Below are positions 15,501 to 23,535 of a stretch of 43,666 bases of DNA, in pieces; the first letter of the stretch is position 1, and each line of letters opens with the position of its first letter. The notes beneath the pieces were generated by a model. It did not search any database, was not told the origin of the DNA, and was given only the letters and a program-made list of their open reading frames with translations. This stretch comes from an uncultured Methylococcales bacterium. GTDB lineage: Bacteria > Pseudomonadota > Gammaproteobacteria > Methylococcales > Methylomonadaceae. Both the position numbers and the translations under genes were made by a program. The stretch lies in contig CAIUVX010000143.1 of assembly GCA_903902705.1 (NCBI GenBank), positions 1 to 43,666 of the forward strand, written 5' to 3'.

Positions 15501-16433
15501 ATGACTGTTTATAAACTACCGCCTATTTACTCCTCAGAAATTACGCCCCGCGACTTGTTTCATGACAGACGGCGGTTTATGCAGTTAGCAGCGGGGGCTT
15601 CGTTGACTGCTTTATTACCGCAAAATGGTTTTGCGGGCGAAGCGTTAACGGGTGTTACAAAGTCCACTGACCGCCTAATTGATGAACTCACGCCGCTGAA
15701 AGACATCACCAGTTACAACAATTTTTACGAATTCGGCACGGGTAAAGAAGACCCTGCAAAGAATGCAGGCAGTTTAAAAACTCGCCCGTGGACGATTACT
15801 GTCGAAGGTGAGGTCAATAAACCCAAAGTGTTTGATATTGAGGAATTGCTGAAACTCGCACCCTTAGAAGAGCGGATTTATCGCTTGCGTTGTGTGGAAG
15901 CGTGGTCAATGGTAATACCGTGGGTGGGTTATTCACTCGCCGCATTACTCAAACAAGTTGAACCCACGAGCAAGGCTAAGTTTGTCGAATTCATCAGTTT
16001 GCACGACCCTGAACAAATGGCAGGGCAAAAATCACCCGTACTCAACTGGCCGTATAAAGAAGGTTTGCGCATCGATGAAGCAATGCACCCGTTAACGTTA
16101 TTGACTGTTGGGCTGTATGGTGAAGTATTACCGAATCAAAACGGCGCACCAATACGCATTGTTGTACCGTGGAAATATGGTTTTAAAAGTGCTAAATCTA
16201 TCGTGAAAATTCGCTTGGTGGAAAAAATGCCCGTGTCCAGTTGGATGGAGGCAGGGCCAAATGAATATGGTTTTTACTCGAATGTAAATCCAGAAGTCGA
16301 TCATGCGCGGTGGAGTCAAGCCAAAGAGCGGCGCATTGGTGAGTTTCTCAAGCGTCCGACTTTGCCGTTTAATGGTTATGGTGAGCAAGTTGCATCGTTG
16401 TATGCGGGAATGGATTTAACGAAAGACTTTTAA
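15501..16433 (+). CDS. msrP: Periplasmic methionine-sulfoxide reductase, molybdopterin subunit
   Basis: MsrP (YedY) repairs oxidised methionines in periplasmic proteins, using molybdenum-molybdopterin. The N-terminus has a twin-arginine signal: [18 protein letters not shown] at about 22-39. The Mo-ligating Cys is 131 in [17 protein letters not shown], a very conserved family block. Other landmarks are [11 protein letters not shown] and [20 protein letters not shown]. The length of 310 is close to E. coli YedY (334). Its stop codon overlaps the msrQ start (TAATG), so the two are translationally coupled. A Crp/Fnr regulator and a DsrE-type gene lie just upstream. Confidence 0.95.
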   Translation: MTVYKLPPIYSSEITPRDLFHDRRRFMQLAAGASLTALLPQNGFAGEALTGVTKSTDRLIDELTPLKDITSYNNFYEFGTGKEDPAKNAGSLKTRPWTITVEGEVNKPKVFDIEELLKLAPLEERIYRLRCVEAWSMVIPWVGYSLAALLKQVEPTSKAKFVEFISLHDPEQMAGQKSPVLNWPYKEGLRIDEAMHPLTLLTVGLYGEVLPNQNGAPIRIVVPWKYGFKSAKSIVKIRLVEKMPVSSWMEAGPNEYGFYSNVNPEVDHARWSQAKERRIGEFLKRPTLPFNGYGEQVASLYAGMDLTKDF

Positions 16434-17083
16434 TGACTCAACACAGCGCGGAGGGAACAAGAACAAAGGTGAAAAATTTAAAAACGCTGAATAATACCGT
16501 GCTGAGTTGGCTAAAAATCAGCATCTTTTTACTGGCTCTAATTCCATTGACCAAATTAGCTATTAACGCCTGCACTGATAACTTAGGCGCGAATCCGATT
16601 GAAAAAATAACTCACGTCACGGGTTATTGGACGCTGAGTTTTTTACTCATCACTCTTACCGTTACCCCATTACGGCGATTAACAGGCTGGTCATGGTTAG
16701 TGCGATGTCGGCGGATGTTAGGATTGTTTGCCTTCTTTTACGCGTGTCTGCATTTTTCAACTTACCTTGTGTTGGATCAATTTTTCGATTGGGCAAGTAT
16801 TGTTAAAGATATTGTGAAGCGACCTTATATTACCGTCGGTTTCCCTGCTTTTGTGTTATTGATTCCGTTGGCTATCACTTCCAATAATCGCTTGATAAAA
16901 TTAATAGGCGGCAAACGTTGGTTGACATTACATCGTTTGATTTATCCTATCGCCATTGGCGGTGTCATACATTTTTGGTGGTTAGTGAAAAAAGACATTA
17001 CCGAACCGCTGACTTTCGCGCTGTTATTGGCTGTATTGCTGGCTATTCGGTTAATTTATTGGGGGCGGACAAAGTGGGCGTGA
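16433..17083 (+). CDS. msrQ: Haem b membrane subunit of the methionine-sulfoxide reductase
   Basis: MsrQ (YedZ) passes electrons from the respiratory chain to MsrP. It is a 216-residue integral membrane protein of the ferric-reductase-like transmembrane family with about six hydrophobic segments. The conserved histidines are in CLHFSTYLVLD, WLTLHRLIYPIAIGGVIHFW; these are the haem ligands in the family. The block VTPLRRLTGW before RRMLGLFAFFYACLHF is diagnostic. The ATG overlaps the msrP stop. No gene follows closely, so the operon likely ends here. Confidence 0.94.
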   Translation: MTQHSAEGTRTKVKNLKTLNNTVLSWLKISIFLLALIPLTKLAINACTDNLGANPIEKITHVTGYWTLSFLLITLTVTPLRRLTGWSWLVRCRRMLGLFAFFYACLHFSTYLVLDQFFDWASIVKDIVKRPYITVGFPAFVLLIPLAITSNNRLIKLIGGKRWLTLHRLIYPIAIGGVIHFWWLVKKDITEPLTFALLLAVLLAIRLIYWGRTKWA

Positions 17084-17195
17084 ATTTTCCGCGTTTACTT
17101 CAAACAGTAAAAAAGTACGATTAAAATGCACTCACACAGTGGAGCAGTAACTGTTACACTCTCATCATCATTCCATACTCACGAGGAGAATTACC

Positions 17196-17843
17196 ATGAT
17201 TAACTTATGCGGTTTTGCGGTTAGCAATTATTACAATAAAACTAAACTGGTGTTGCTGGAAAAAGGCATCGCTTTTACGGAAGAGCAAGTATTTCCTTCA
17301 CAAGATGAGGCGTTGTTAAAACGTTCACCACTAGGAAAAATCCCTTTTATTGAAACTGAACAAGGCAGCTTGTCAGAGTCACAAGTGATTCTCGAATATT
17401 TGGAAGACACTTATCCTGAAAACCCACTGTATCCAGTCGATGCTTTTCAACGTGCAAAAGTTCGAGAATTAATTCAACACCTAGAACTTAATATTGAATT
17501 ACACGCTCGCCGTTTATATAGAGAAGCCTTTTTTGGTGGCGCAGTTTCTGATGAAGTCAAAAATGAAGTTAGGGAATCGTTAGAAAAAGGCTTAAAAGGT
17601 TTGGCACGCTTGGTAAAATTTTCGCCTTATATTGGCGGCGACAGTTACACAGCGGCAGATATAGTCGCATGGCTACATTTTTTTATGATTAGTGCGACCT
17701 GCCAAAAAATTTATGGCACGGATTTGTTGGCAGAGTATATTCCAAACTACGTCAGCTATATGGAGTTCATAGAAACTCGTCCAGCTGTGCAGAAAGTAGC
17801 AGCGGATCGCGCAGTAGCGATGGACGCATTTTTGAAGAAATAA
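17196..17843 (+). CDS. Glutathione S-transferase family protein
   Basis: A 215-residue cytosolic GST-like protein. The thioredoxin-like N-terminal domain (1-80) begins INLCGFAVSNYYNKTKLVLL and has the cis-Pro and glutathione gamma-Glu contacts in LGKIPFIETEQGSLSESQVI. The helical C-terminal domain contains the N-capping box region YIGGDSYTAADIVAWLHF with the conserved Asp. The likely catalytic residue near the N-terminus is Ser (AVSNYYNK). GAGGAG precedes the ATG. Substrate unknown. It is followed by a hairpin and ogt. Confidence 0.9.
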   Translation: MINLCGFAVSNYYNKTKLVLLEKGIAFTEEQVFPSQDEALLKRSPLGKIPFIETEQGSLSESQVILEYLEDTYPENPLYPVDAFQRAKVRELIQHLELNIELHARRLYREAFFGGAVSDEVKNEVRESLEKGLKGLARLVKFSPYIGGDSYTAADIVAWLHFFMISATCQKIYGTDLLAEYIPNYVSYMEFIETRPAVQKVAADRAVAMDAFLKK

Positions 17844-17858
17844 TTCGGATTTGTGTAA

Positions 17859-17884
17859 GGTAGGTGCGGCACTTCGCACCTACC
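17859..17884. repeat. 10-bp perfect hairpin, terminator or REP unit
   Basis: GGTAGGTGCG (17859-17868) and CGCACCTACC (17875-17884) surround a GCACTT loop, 16 bases after the GST stop. There is no T-tract. It could stop or stabilise the GST transcript; the sequence is also of the common palindromic REP style. Confidence 0.5.
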
Positions 17885-17900
17885 GAGCATAGTGGTCAAA

Positions 17901-18371
17901 ATGAAGGTTTATTTTCAACAAACCGTGCTTGGAAAAATGGGTATTGCTGAGCAAGATGGCAATATCACCGAGGTTTATTTTGCCAGTGAGTTTATCCCGC
18001 AAGGCGTTGAGCTAGTCGAAACTGCGCTAATCGGAGAAGCATTCTTACAGCTTAACGCCTATCTTGCGGGTGAGCTTAAAAATTTTTCTTTACCGCTTGC
18101 ACCGCGTGGTACAGATTTTATGCAGACTGTGTGGAAAGCTCTGTGTGCTGTTCCTTACGCAACAACTGCCAGTTATAAAGACATTGCTCTGGCAATAGAC
18201 AATCCAAAAGCGGTACGCGCTGTTGGGCAAGCCAATAACAAAAATCCAATTCCTATTTTCATTCCCTGTCACAGAATTATTGGTAGCAATGGTAAATTAG
18301 TCGGTTATAGCGGTGGGCTAGAAATTAAAGCGTTTTTATTGGCGTTGGAAAAACACAATGGTATCGTGTGA
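17901..18371 (+). CDS. ogt: Methylated-DNA--protein-cysteine methyltransferase
   Basis: A suicide DNA repair protein that takes the alkyl group from O6-alkylguanine onto its own cysteine. The active motif is IPIFIPCHRIIG, with Cys in PCHR, preceded by the helix-turn-helix part AVPYATTASYKDIALAI and AVRAVGQANNKNPI (arginine finger). The Y-S-G-G loop is in VGYSGGLEIKAFLL. From the ATG at 17901 it has 156 residues; a GTG at 17892 would add three residues. Neither has a strong ribosome binding site. It is convergent with gpsA. Confidence 0.93.
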   Translation: MKVYFQQTVLGKMGIAEQDGNITEVYFASEFIPQGVELVETALIGEAFLQLNAYLAGELKNFSLPLAPRGTDFMQTVWKALCAVPYATTASYKDIALAIDNPKAVRAVGQANNKNPIPIFIPCHRIIGSNGKLVGYSGGLEIKAFLLALEKHNGIV

Positions 18372-18413
18372 CTGAGTTAATCCATTTATCTTAGCGGGGA
18401 GTAAAGTGTGTTG

Positions 18414-19415
18414 CTACGATTCAGGCTTTAGTTCGCGGGCGAGTAGGTTTTCTACAGCGGCTAGAGGGGATAGTCCTTCGTATAACACTTTATAAGTTTG
18501 TTCAGTTATTGGCATTTCAATGCCATATTTTTGTGCCAGTCGATAGGTTTGTTTAGCTGCCGATACGCCTTCAACTTCTTGACCAATTTCTGTTATCGCA
18601 TCTTCACGGCTTTTGCCTAAGCCTAAGGCTAGCCCTAAACGGCGGTTTCTGGATTGATTGTCGGTGCAGGTTAATAGCAAATCACCTAAGCCTGCTAGAC
18701 CCATAAAGGTGTCTGGTTTTCCGCCTAGTGTGACTCCTAAGCGAATAGTTTCGTTCAATCCTCGCGTAATTAAGGCGGCTCTGGTGTTTGCACCAAAACC
18801 TAGCCCATCTGCAATACCTGCGGCAATTGCCAGCACGTTTTTAACCGCGCCGCCTACTTCTACTCCAATGACATCAGAGCTGGTATAGGTGCGAAAGCGA
18901 CCACCGTGTAGCATATCGGCTAATTGGCGTGCAAAATCTGGTTGATTGGCGGCAATAGTAATGGCGGTGGGTAAATTTGCGGCAACCTCACGAGCAAAGG
19001 TAGGGCCTGAAAGAATAGCGGCAGGCGTTTGCGTACCAAATAGGTCGGCGACTACCTTATGAAGTAAGCTGCCATCCTCTGGATTAAAGCCTTTGGTTGC
19101 CCACGCTATTTGCACTTGATCGGATAGATGCGGCTTGATCTGAACAAGAACATCTTTAAACGCGTGACTGGGTGAACAGACCAGTAGGGTATTACTGAAT
19201 GCGGCACAGTCAGCTAGATTATCAGTCACTGCTAAGTTATCAGGGAACGCTAATCCAGATAAATACCGCTTGTTTTCCTTATCGTGTGCTAATGCAGCGA
19301 TGTGCTTGGCTTCATGTCCCCATAATAAAACTTGGCAACCATTTCTGGCTGCCAAGATAGCGAGAGCTGTTCCCCAAGAGCCTGCGCCTAGCAGGGCTAT
19401 TTTCTTGTTCATCAA
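18414..19415 (-). CDS. gpsA: Glycerol-3-phosphate dehydrogenase [NAD(P)+]
   Basis: GpsA makes sn-glycerol 3-phosphate from dihydroxyacetone phosphate for phospholipid synthesis. The NAD(P)-binding start is IALLGAGSWGTALAILAARN (5-24). Later blocks include ILSGPTFAREVA, the catalytic Lys region GVEVGGAVKNVLAIAAGIADG and GLAGLGDLLLTCTDNQSRNR. The length of 333 is normal (E. coli 339). It starts five bases after the secB stop, the same order as in many gammaproteobacteria, so it is the last gene of a rhodanese-secB-gpsA unit. Confidence 0.97.
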   Translation of the reverse strand: MMNKKIALLGAGSWGTALAILAARNGCQVLLWGHEAKHIAALAHDKENKRYLSGLAFPDNLAVTDNLADCAAFSNTLLVCSPSHAFKDVLVQIKPHLSDQVQIAWATKGFNPEDGSLLHKVVADLFGTQTPAAILSGPTFAREVAANLPTAITIAANQPDFARQLADMLHGGRFRTYTSSDVIGVEVGGAVKNVLAIAAGIADGLGFGANTRAALITRGLNETIRLGVTLGGKPDTFMGLAGLGDLLLTCTDNQSRNRRLGLALGLGKSREDAITEIGQEVEGVSAAKQTYRLAQKYGIEMPITEQTYKVLYEGLSPLAAVENLLARELKPES

Positions 19416-19420
19416 ACGAT

Positions 19421-19888
19421 TTAATTAAGCGCGTCTGAACTAGGAGCCTGTTGAAGTTGTTGCAAATGTTGCGCGTATAACGCATCAAAATTGACAGGAG
19501 CTAATAATAGTTGTGGAAAACCGCCTCTAACTACCAAATCTGAAACGACTTCTCTGGCATAAGGGAACAAAATGTTAGGGCAGAAACTGCCAACCATCGG
19601 TCCCATTTCTTGTTCGGTAAAGCCACCTAAAGCAAAAATACCCGCTTGATTGACTTCAACCAAATAAGCAACCATGTCTTGGTTTTTAACGGTAATGGTG
19701 ATGGTGATGTTTATTTCAAAGAATGCGTTTTCTAAAGATTCAACATGAGTACCTAAATTAAAATCGACCGAAGGCTCCCATTTTTCAGTGAATATTTTGG
19801 GTGAGTTGGGCGTTTCAAACGAAAGGTCTTTGGTGTAAATTTTTTGAATAGCGAATTGTTTTTCTACAGCAGTGTTTTCTTCAGACAT
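19421..19888 (-). CDS. secB: Protein-export chaperone SecB
   Basis: SecB is a cytosolic tetrameric chaperone that keeps preproteins unfolded and delivers them to SecA. The 155-residue sequence has the family core FAIQKIYTKDLSFETPNSP, the strand VKNQDMVAYLVEVNQAGIFAL, and CPNILFPYAREVVSDLVVRGGFPQLLLAPVNFDALYAQ. It is the usual size. It follows the membrane rhodanese gene by 45 bases; the glutaredoxin gene grxC, which often sits between them, is not present here. Confidence 0.97.
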   Translation of the reverse strand: MSEENTAVEKQFAIQKIYTKDLSFETPNSPKIFTEKWEPSVDFNLGTHVESLENAFFEINITITITVKNQDMVAYLVEVNQAGIFALGGFTEQEMGPMVGSFCPNILFPYAREVVSDLVVRGGFPQLLLAPVNFDALYAQHLQQLQQAPSSDALN

Positions 19889-19933
19889 GAGGAGTTATCT
19901 ACCTGTTTTAAGAGTGGTTGAGGAAGTGGTTAA

Positions 19934-20377
19934 TTAAATTTTCTTTTTGTTAGCCAATTTTACTGGCAGTTTATAGTCGTTTTCCCACGCGGTCACACCG
20001 CCAGTAATGACAAAAACCTGTTCAAAACCTGCTTTGGTGAGTAGCTTGCCTGCTGAGGCGGAGCGTGTACCATTTTGACAGATAACCAGTAGCGGTTTGT
20101 TTTTATGGTCTGCTAAGCTAGGTAATAATTCGGGCAATTTGCTTAGCGGCATATTAGTCGATTGCTCGATATAGCTGACAACAAATTCGGGTGCTTCACG
20201 CACATCAATAAGTAGGGTTTCACTGTTGTTCATTTTAGCGACAGCTAATAACGGTGAGATAGCGTTCGTTTTATTAAACACGCCGTCAAACACTTCTTGT
20301 ATGAGCAAATAAGTAACAACAGCAAGGGCTAGTACTAAAATGTAGTGATTTAAAATAAACTCTATGTATCGATCCAT
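19934..20377 (-). CDS. Membrane-anchored rhodanese-like protein (YibN type)
   Basis: A 147-residue protein with an N-terminal transmembrane segment (about 12-28, YILVLALAVVTYLLIQE) and a single rhodanese domain. The active loop is CQNGTRSASAG, with the Cys that carries persulfide in sulfurtransferases, and the domain begins TLLIDVREAPEFVVSYIEQS. It matches YibN in size and location (YibN-GrxC-SecB-GpsA order). It could handle sulfane sulfur at the membrane; the actual acceptor is unknown. Its start is 392 bases from the divergent gpmI. Confidence 0.9.
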   Translation of the reverse strand: MDRYIEFILNHYILVLALAVVTYLLIQEVFDGVFNKTNAISPLLAVAKMNNSETLLIDVREAPEFVVSYIEQSTNMPLSKLPELLPSLADHKNKPLLVICQNGTRSASAGKLLTKAGFEQVFVITGGVTAWENDYKLPVKLANKKKI

Positions 20378-20594
20378 AAGTTAAGGTGTTATTTTGTTAA
20401 GTGAATGGTAAACATGAATTAATGCGTAGCACAAAAGACTTGACGCATCATCGACGATTTTTTAGGGATTTCACTGAATTAAGCGTTAGTGCGGTAAATT
20501 ACTTCTGCATACATCCAGTTGCTAACCCTATGTGGGTGGCAATGGCTTTACTATCTTAGAATCCAAAGTCAAACTAAATAAACTGAAGTTCGGG

Positions 20595-20600
20595 TATAAT
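20595..20600 (+). promoter_or_regulatory. -10 box for gpmI operon
   Basis: TATAAT is a perfect sigma-70 -10 hexamer, 170 bases before the gpmI start. I see no good -35 hexamer at 16-18 bases upstream, so it may need an activator. Transcription from here would give a leader of about 160 bases. Confidence 0.5.
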
Positions 20601-20655
20601 GCCCCAAACAAGCAAGTTTGCTTTCTTAAAAAATACAAAAAACCAGCAAATCTGG

Positions 20656-20685
20656 CAAAATGATACTCTATTTTTTATCATTTTG
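20656..20685 (+). promoter_or_regulatory. Leader hairpin 1 before gpmI
   Basis: CAAAATGATA (20656-20665) and TATCATTTTG (20676-20685) form a perfect 10-bp stem with a 10-base loop in the presumed 5' leader. A smaller stem CCAG/CTGG lies just before it (20643-20655), and a second hairpin ATACAACA/TGTTGTAT lies at 20697-20727. Confidence 0.45.
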
Positions 20686-20726
20686 GGTAATTGATAATAC
20701 AACAAAGCGTTTATGATTGTGTTGTA

Positions 20727-20752
20727 TCTGCATTTGTTATGCAGACTTTTTT
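20727..20752 (+). terminator. Terminator-like hairpin in the gpmI leader (candidate attenuator)
   Basis: TCTGCAT (20727-20733), loop TTGTT, ATGCAGA (20739-20745), then CTTTTTT. This is a rho-independent terminator shape. No plus-strand gene lies upstream (the rhodanese is divergent), so it can only act on the gpmI-envC-ctpA transcript itself. It ends eight bases before the GGAG ribosome binding site. Confidence 0.5.
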
Positions 20753-20769
20753 AGTTTTTGGAGATATGA

Positions 20770-22311
20770 ATGTCGAATAAACCAAAGCCTTTAGTGTTGC
20801 TAATCCTTGATGGATTTGGCTATACACTTGAGTCAGAAAGCAATGCCATTGCGATGGCAAATACACCTTGTTGGGATAAACTACAAAAAGACTATCCGAT
20901 GACTTTATTGGATTGTTCGGGTCACTCGGTAGGTTTACCTCATGATCAAATGGGCAACTCAGAGGTAGGGCATACCCATATCGGCGCAGGACGGTATGTG
21001 CCGCAGGAATTCTCTAAAGTGAATGATGGTATCGAAGACGGTAGCTTTTTTGCTAATCCTGTGTTGTGTCGTGCAGTCGATTTGGCTAAAGCCAATGGTA
21101 AAGCCTTGCATATTATGGGTTTACTGTCCGCAGGTGGTGTGCATAGTCATGAAGATCAAATTGTGGCAATGGTCGAATTAGCGGCCAAACGTGGCTTAAC
21201 TAACATTTATCTTCATGCTTTTTTAGACGGTCGTGATGTACCGCCTAAAAGTGCAACGTCTTCTATTGAATTATTAGACGCAAAATTTGCCGCATTGGGG
21301 GCAGGGCGCATTGTTTCAATCGTTGGACGTTTTTATGCGATGGATAGAGACAATCGTTGGGATCGAGTCAAACAAGGTTATGATTTAATTACCAAAGGTC
21401 AAGCTGGCTTTAGAGCTAATTCCGCGCTAGAAGCTTTGCAAGCTGCTTACCAGCGCGGCGAAACCGATGAATTTGTATTACCCACGGTTATTTTGAGTGC
21501 TAATCAGCAATCAGTTGAGCTAGATCCACAAGACTCTGTGGTGTTTATGAATTTTCGTGCTGATAGAGCGCGGGAAATTTCTCAAGCCATTACCTCAAGC
21601 ACGTTCACTGCTTTTGAAAGAGATCGTGCCGCGCATACAGGCTATTTTTGTACGCTAACAGAATACCATCAAGATTTTGATTATGACGTGGCGTTCCCCT
21701 CAACAGACATGAAAAACGGTTTAGGCGAAGTGTTATCTAACCTAGGTTTAAAGCAACTTAGACTCGCTGAAACCGAAAAATATGCTCATGTTACCTTTTT
21801 CCTAAATGGCGGTGTCGATACACCTTTTGCAGGTGAAGACCGAATTCTAGTGCCATCTCCTCAAGTCAGAACCTATGACTTGCAACCTGAAATGAGTGCG
21901 CCTGAAGTCACAGATCATCTAGTGGCTGCCATTACAGGCGGCAAATATGATGTGATTATCTGCAATTATGCCAACTGTGATATGGTCGGGCATACGGGGA
22001 TTATTGATGCGGCAATACTTGCAGTAGAAGCGGTGGATGCTGCTTTGCAACGCATTGTTGATGCACTACTGAGTGTAGGCGGACAACTATTGCTAACCGC
22101 CGATCATGGTAATATTGAACAAATGCGCGATAAAGTCACAGGTGAGCCTCACACGGCGCATAGCACCAACCCTGTGCCTTTGGTACATATCGGTGGCAAC
22201 CATCCATTAGCCTCAGGCGGTAGTTTGTCTGACTTAGCACCTACCATGCTGGCAATTTTAGGCGTAGCTCAGCCGATTGAAATGACTGGCAAATCGCTGA
22301 TTTGTGAATAA
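20770..22311 (+). CDS. gpmI: 2,3-bisphosphoglycerate-independent phosphoglycerate mutase
   Basis: GpmI interconverts 3- and 2-phosphoglycerate in glycolysis and gluconeogenesis, using two Mn2+ ions. Metal site 1 begins with LLILDGFGY (Asp 14), and the phosphorylated Ser is 64 in QMGNSEVGHTHIGAG. Further landmarks are HAFLDGRDVPPKSA, GRFYAMDRDNRWDRV, NFRADRAREI, NYANCDMVGHTG and LLTADHGNIEQM. The length of 513 is typical. The ribosome binding site GGAG is clear. Its end overlaps the envC start, so translation of the two is coupled. Confidence 0.97.
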   Translation: MSNKPKPLVLLILDGFGYTLESESNAIAMANTPCWDKLQKDYPMTLLDCSGHSVGLPHDQMGNSEVGHTHIGAGRYVPQEFSKVNDGIEDGSFFANPVLCRAVDLAKANGKALHIMGLLSAGGVHSHEDQIVAMVELAAKRGLTNIYLHAFLDGRDVPPKSATSSIELLDAKFAALGAGRIVSIVGRFYAMDRDNRWDRVKQGYDLITKGQAGFRANSALEALQAAYQRGETDEFVLPTVILSANQQSVELDPQDSVVFMNFRADRAREISQAITSSTFTAFERDRAAHTGYFCTLTEYHQDFDYDVAFPSTDMKNGLGEVLSNLGLKQLRLAETEKYAHVTFFLNGGVDTPFAGEDRILVPSPQVRTYDLQPEMSAPEVTDHLVAAITGGKYDVIICNYANCDMVGHTGIIDAAILAVEAVDAALQRIVDALLSVGGQLLLTADHGNIEQMRDKVTGEPHTAHSTNPVPLVHIGGNHPLASGGSLSDLAPTMLAILGVAQPIEMTGKSLICE

Positions 22312-23479
22312 AAAAAAACTCGTTTTTAGTTTTTTGCTAAGCCTCTCGTTGACCTTGGTCAATGAGGGGCGTGCTGGACTTTTTGACAAAAGTGATGAGC
22401 AAAATAAAGCTCAAATCGATGTTGCAGAGCAACATAGCCAAAGTATCGAGCTAAAAAAAACCGATTTGCAAAAGCAATTAGCCGATGTTGAAAAACGCTA
22501 CGGTGAAACCGCTGCTTCCTTAAAAACATTGCAAGAGCAAATTGAACAAGCACGCCAAAATTTAGGTAAAAATCAACAGGATAGAATTGCTTATCAAAAA
22601 GAAATAGATAAGGATAGTAAAGAATTGGCAGAGCAAATAAAAGCCGCATACACAATGGGGCAAAAAGAAAAACTAAAGATAATGTTAAATCAGCAAGACC
22701 CCGTGTTATCCAGTCGCATGATGTTGTACTACAATTACATCAACAAGGCGCGGTTAAAAAAACTCAATGAGATTAGAGTCGCGATTAAAAATCAAGGACA
22801 GCTAGATCAACAAAGAGAAACTGAAACCAAACGCCTAGAACAAAGTCTCGAGCAAAAGCAGGTAACGCAAGATGTGCTTGATAAAGCAAGAATGCTAAGA
22901 AGCGTATTACTGAGACAATTACTGCGTGATTTTTCTTCTCGCCAACAGCAGCTAATCGATTTAAAAGAAAGCGAAAATAAACTTAAGAGTTTAATCACCA
23001 CCTTACAGGACGAAAAGACTACCCCGCCTGATGCCCCAAAAGAAGTTACTAAATCTGTGCCAGACGTTGCTCAGATTGATAGCGACTTTGAAGCACTTAA
23101 AGGTAAATTACCTTGGCCAGTCAATGGCGCAGTACGCAAGTTTGGTAGTGCGCGATCAGAGGGTATTTGGGATGGTGTATTAATCAATGCCAATGAAGGT
23201 ATCGATGTCAAAGCTGTAGCCAAAGGCAAAGTCGCCTATGCAGGGTTGTTTCAAGGTTATGGCTCATTAATCATTATCGATCATGGGCTAGGCTACATGA
23301 CAGTTCACGGATTTAATCAAAGCCTTTACAAACATGAAGGCGATGTAGTTGACGTAGGTGATGTGATTGCCTCGGTGGGAAAAAGTGGTGGACGTAAGCA
23401 GTCTGGATTGTATTTTGCAATACGCAAACAAGGTATGCCGATTGACCCGATGAGCTGGTGTGTAAAACAAAGCAAGTAA
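22304..23479 (+). CDS. envC: Murein hydrolase activator EnvC
   Basis: EnvC activates the amidases AmiA and AmiB at the division septum from the periplasm. It begins with GTG inside the gpmI end. A signal peptide (about 1-24, VFSFLLSLSLTLVNEGRAG) is followed by a long coiled coil (about 30-240) and a LytM domain (about 265-391). The LytM metal ligands are degenerate: where active M23 enzymes have HxH, it reads GLYFAIRKQG, and the first His site is changed too, as in E. coli EnvC, so it should be non-catalytic. The gpmI-envC-ctpA order is conserved in gammaproteobacteria. Confidence 0.93.
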   Translation: MNKKKLVFSFLLSLSLTLVNEGRAGLFDKSDEQNKAQIDVAEQHSQSIELKKTDLQKQLADVEKRYGETAASLKTLQEQIEQARQNLGKNQQDRIAYQKEIDKDSKELAEQIKAAYTMGQKEKLKIMLNQQDPVLSSRMMLYYNYINKARLKKLNEIRVAIKNQGQLDQQRETETKRLEQSLEQKQVTQDVLDKARMLRSVLLRQLLRDFSSRQQQLIDLKESENKLKSLITTLQDEKTTPPDAPKEVTKSVPDVAQIDSDFEALKGKLPWPVNGAVRKFGSARSEGIWDGVLINANEGIDVKAVAKGKVAYAGLFQGYGSLIIIDHGLGYMTVHGFNQSLYKHEGDVVDVGDVIASVGKSGGRKQSGLYFAIRKQGMPIDPMSWCVKQSK

Positions 23480-23535
23480 GTTAGTCGTTATATGATAATA
23501 TTTTAAGAAATTGAGGATTTGGGGTTTTAAGACAC

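Noticed and set aside
20600-20760. Known Mn2+ or other named riboswitch before gpmI
   Set aside because: No recognised conserved motif could be found; only generic hairpins are visible.
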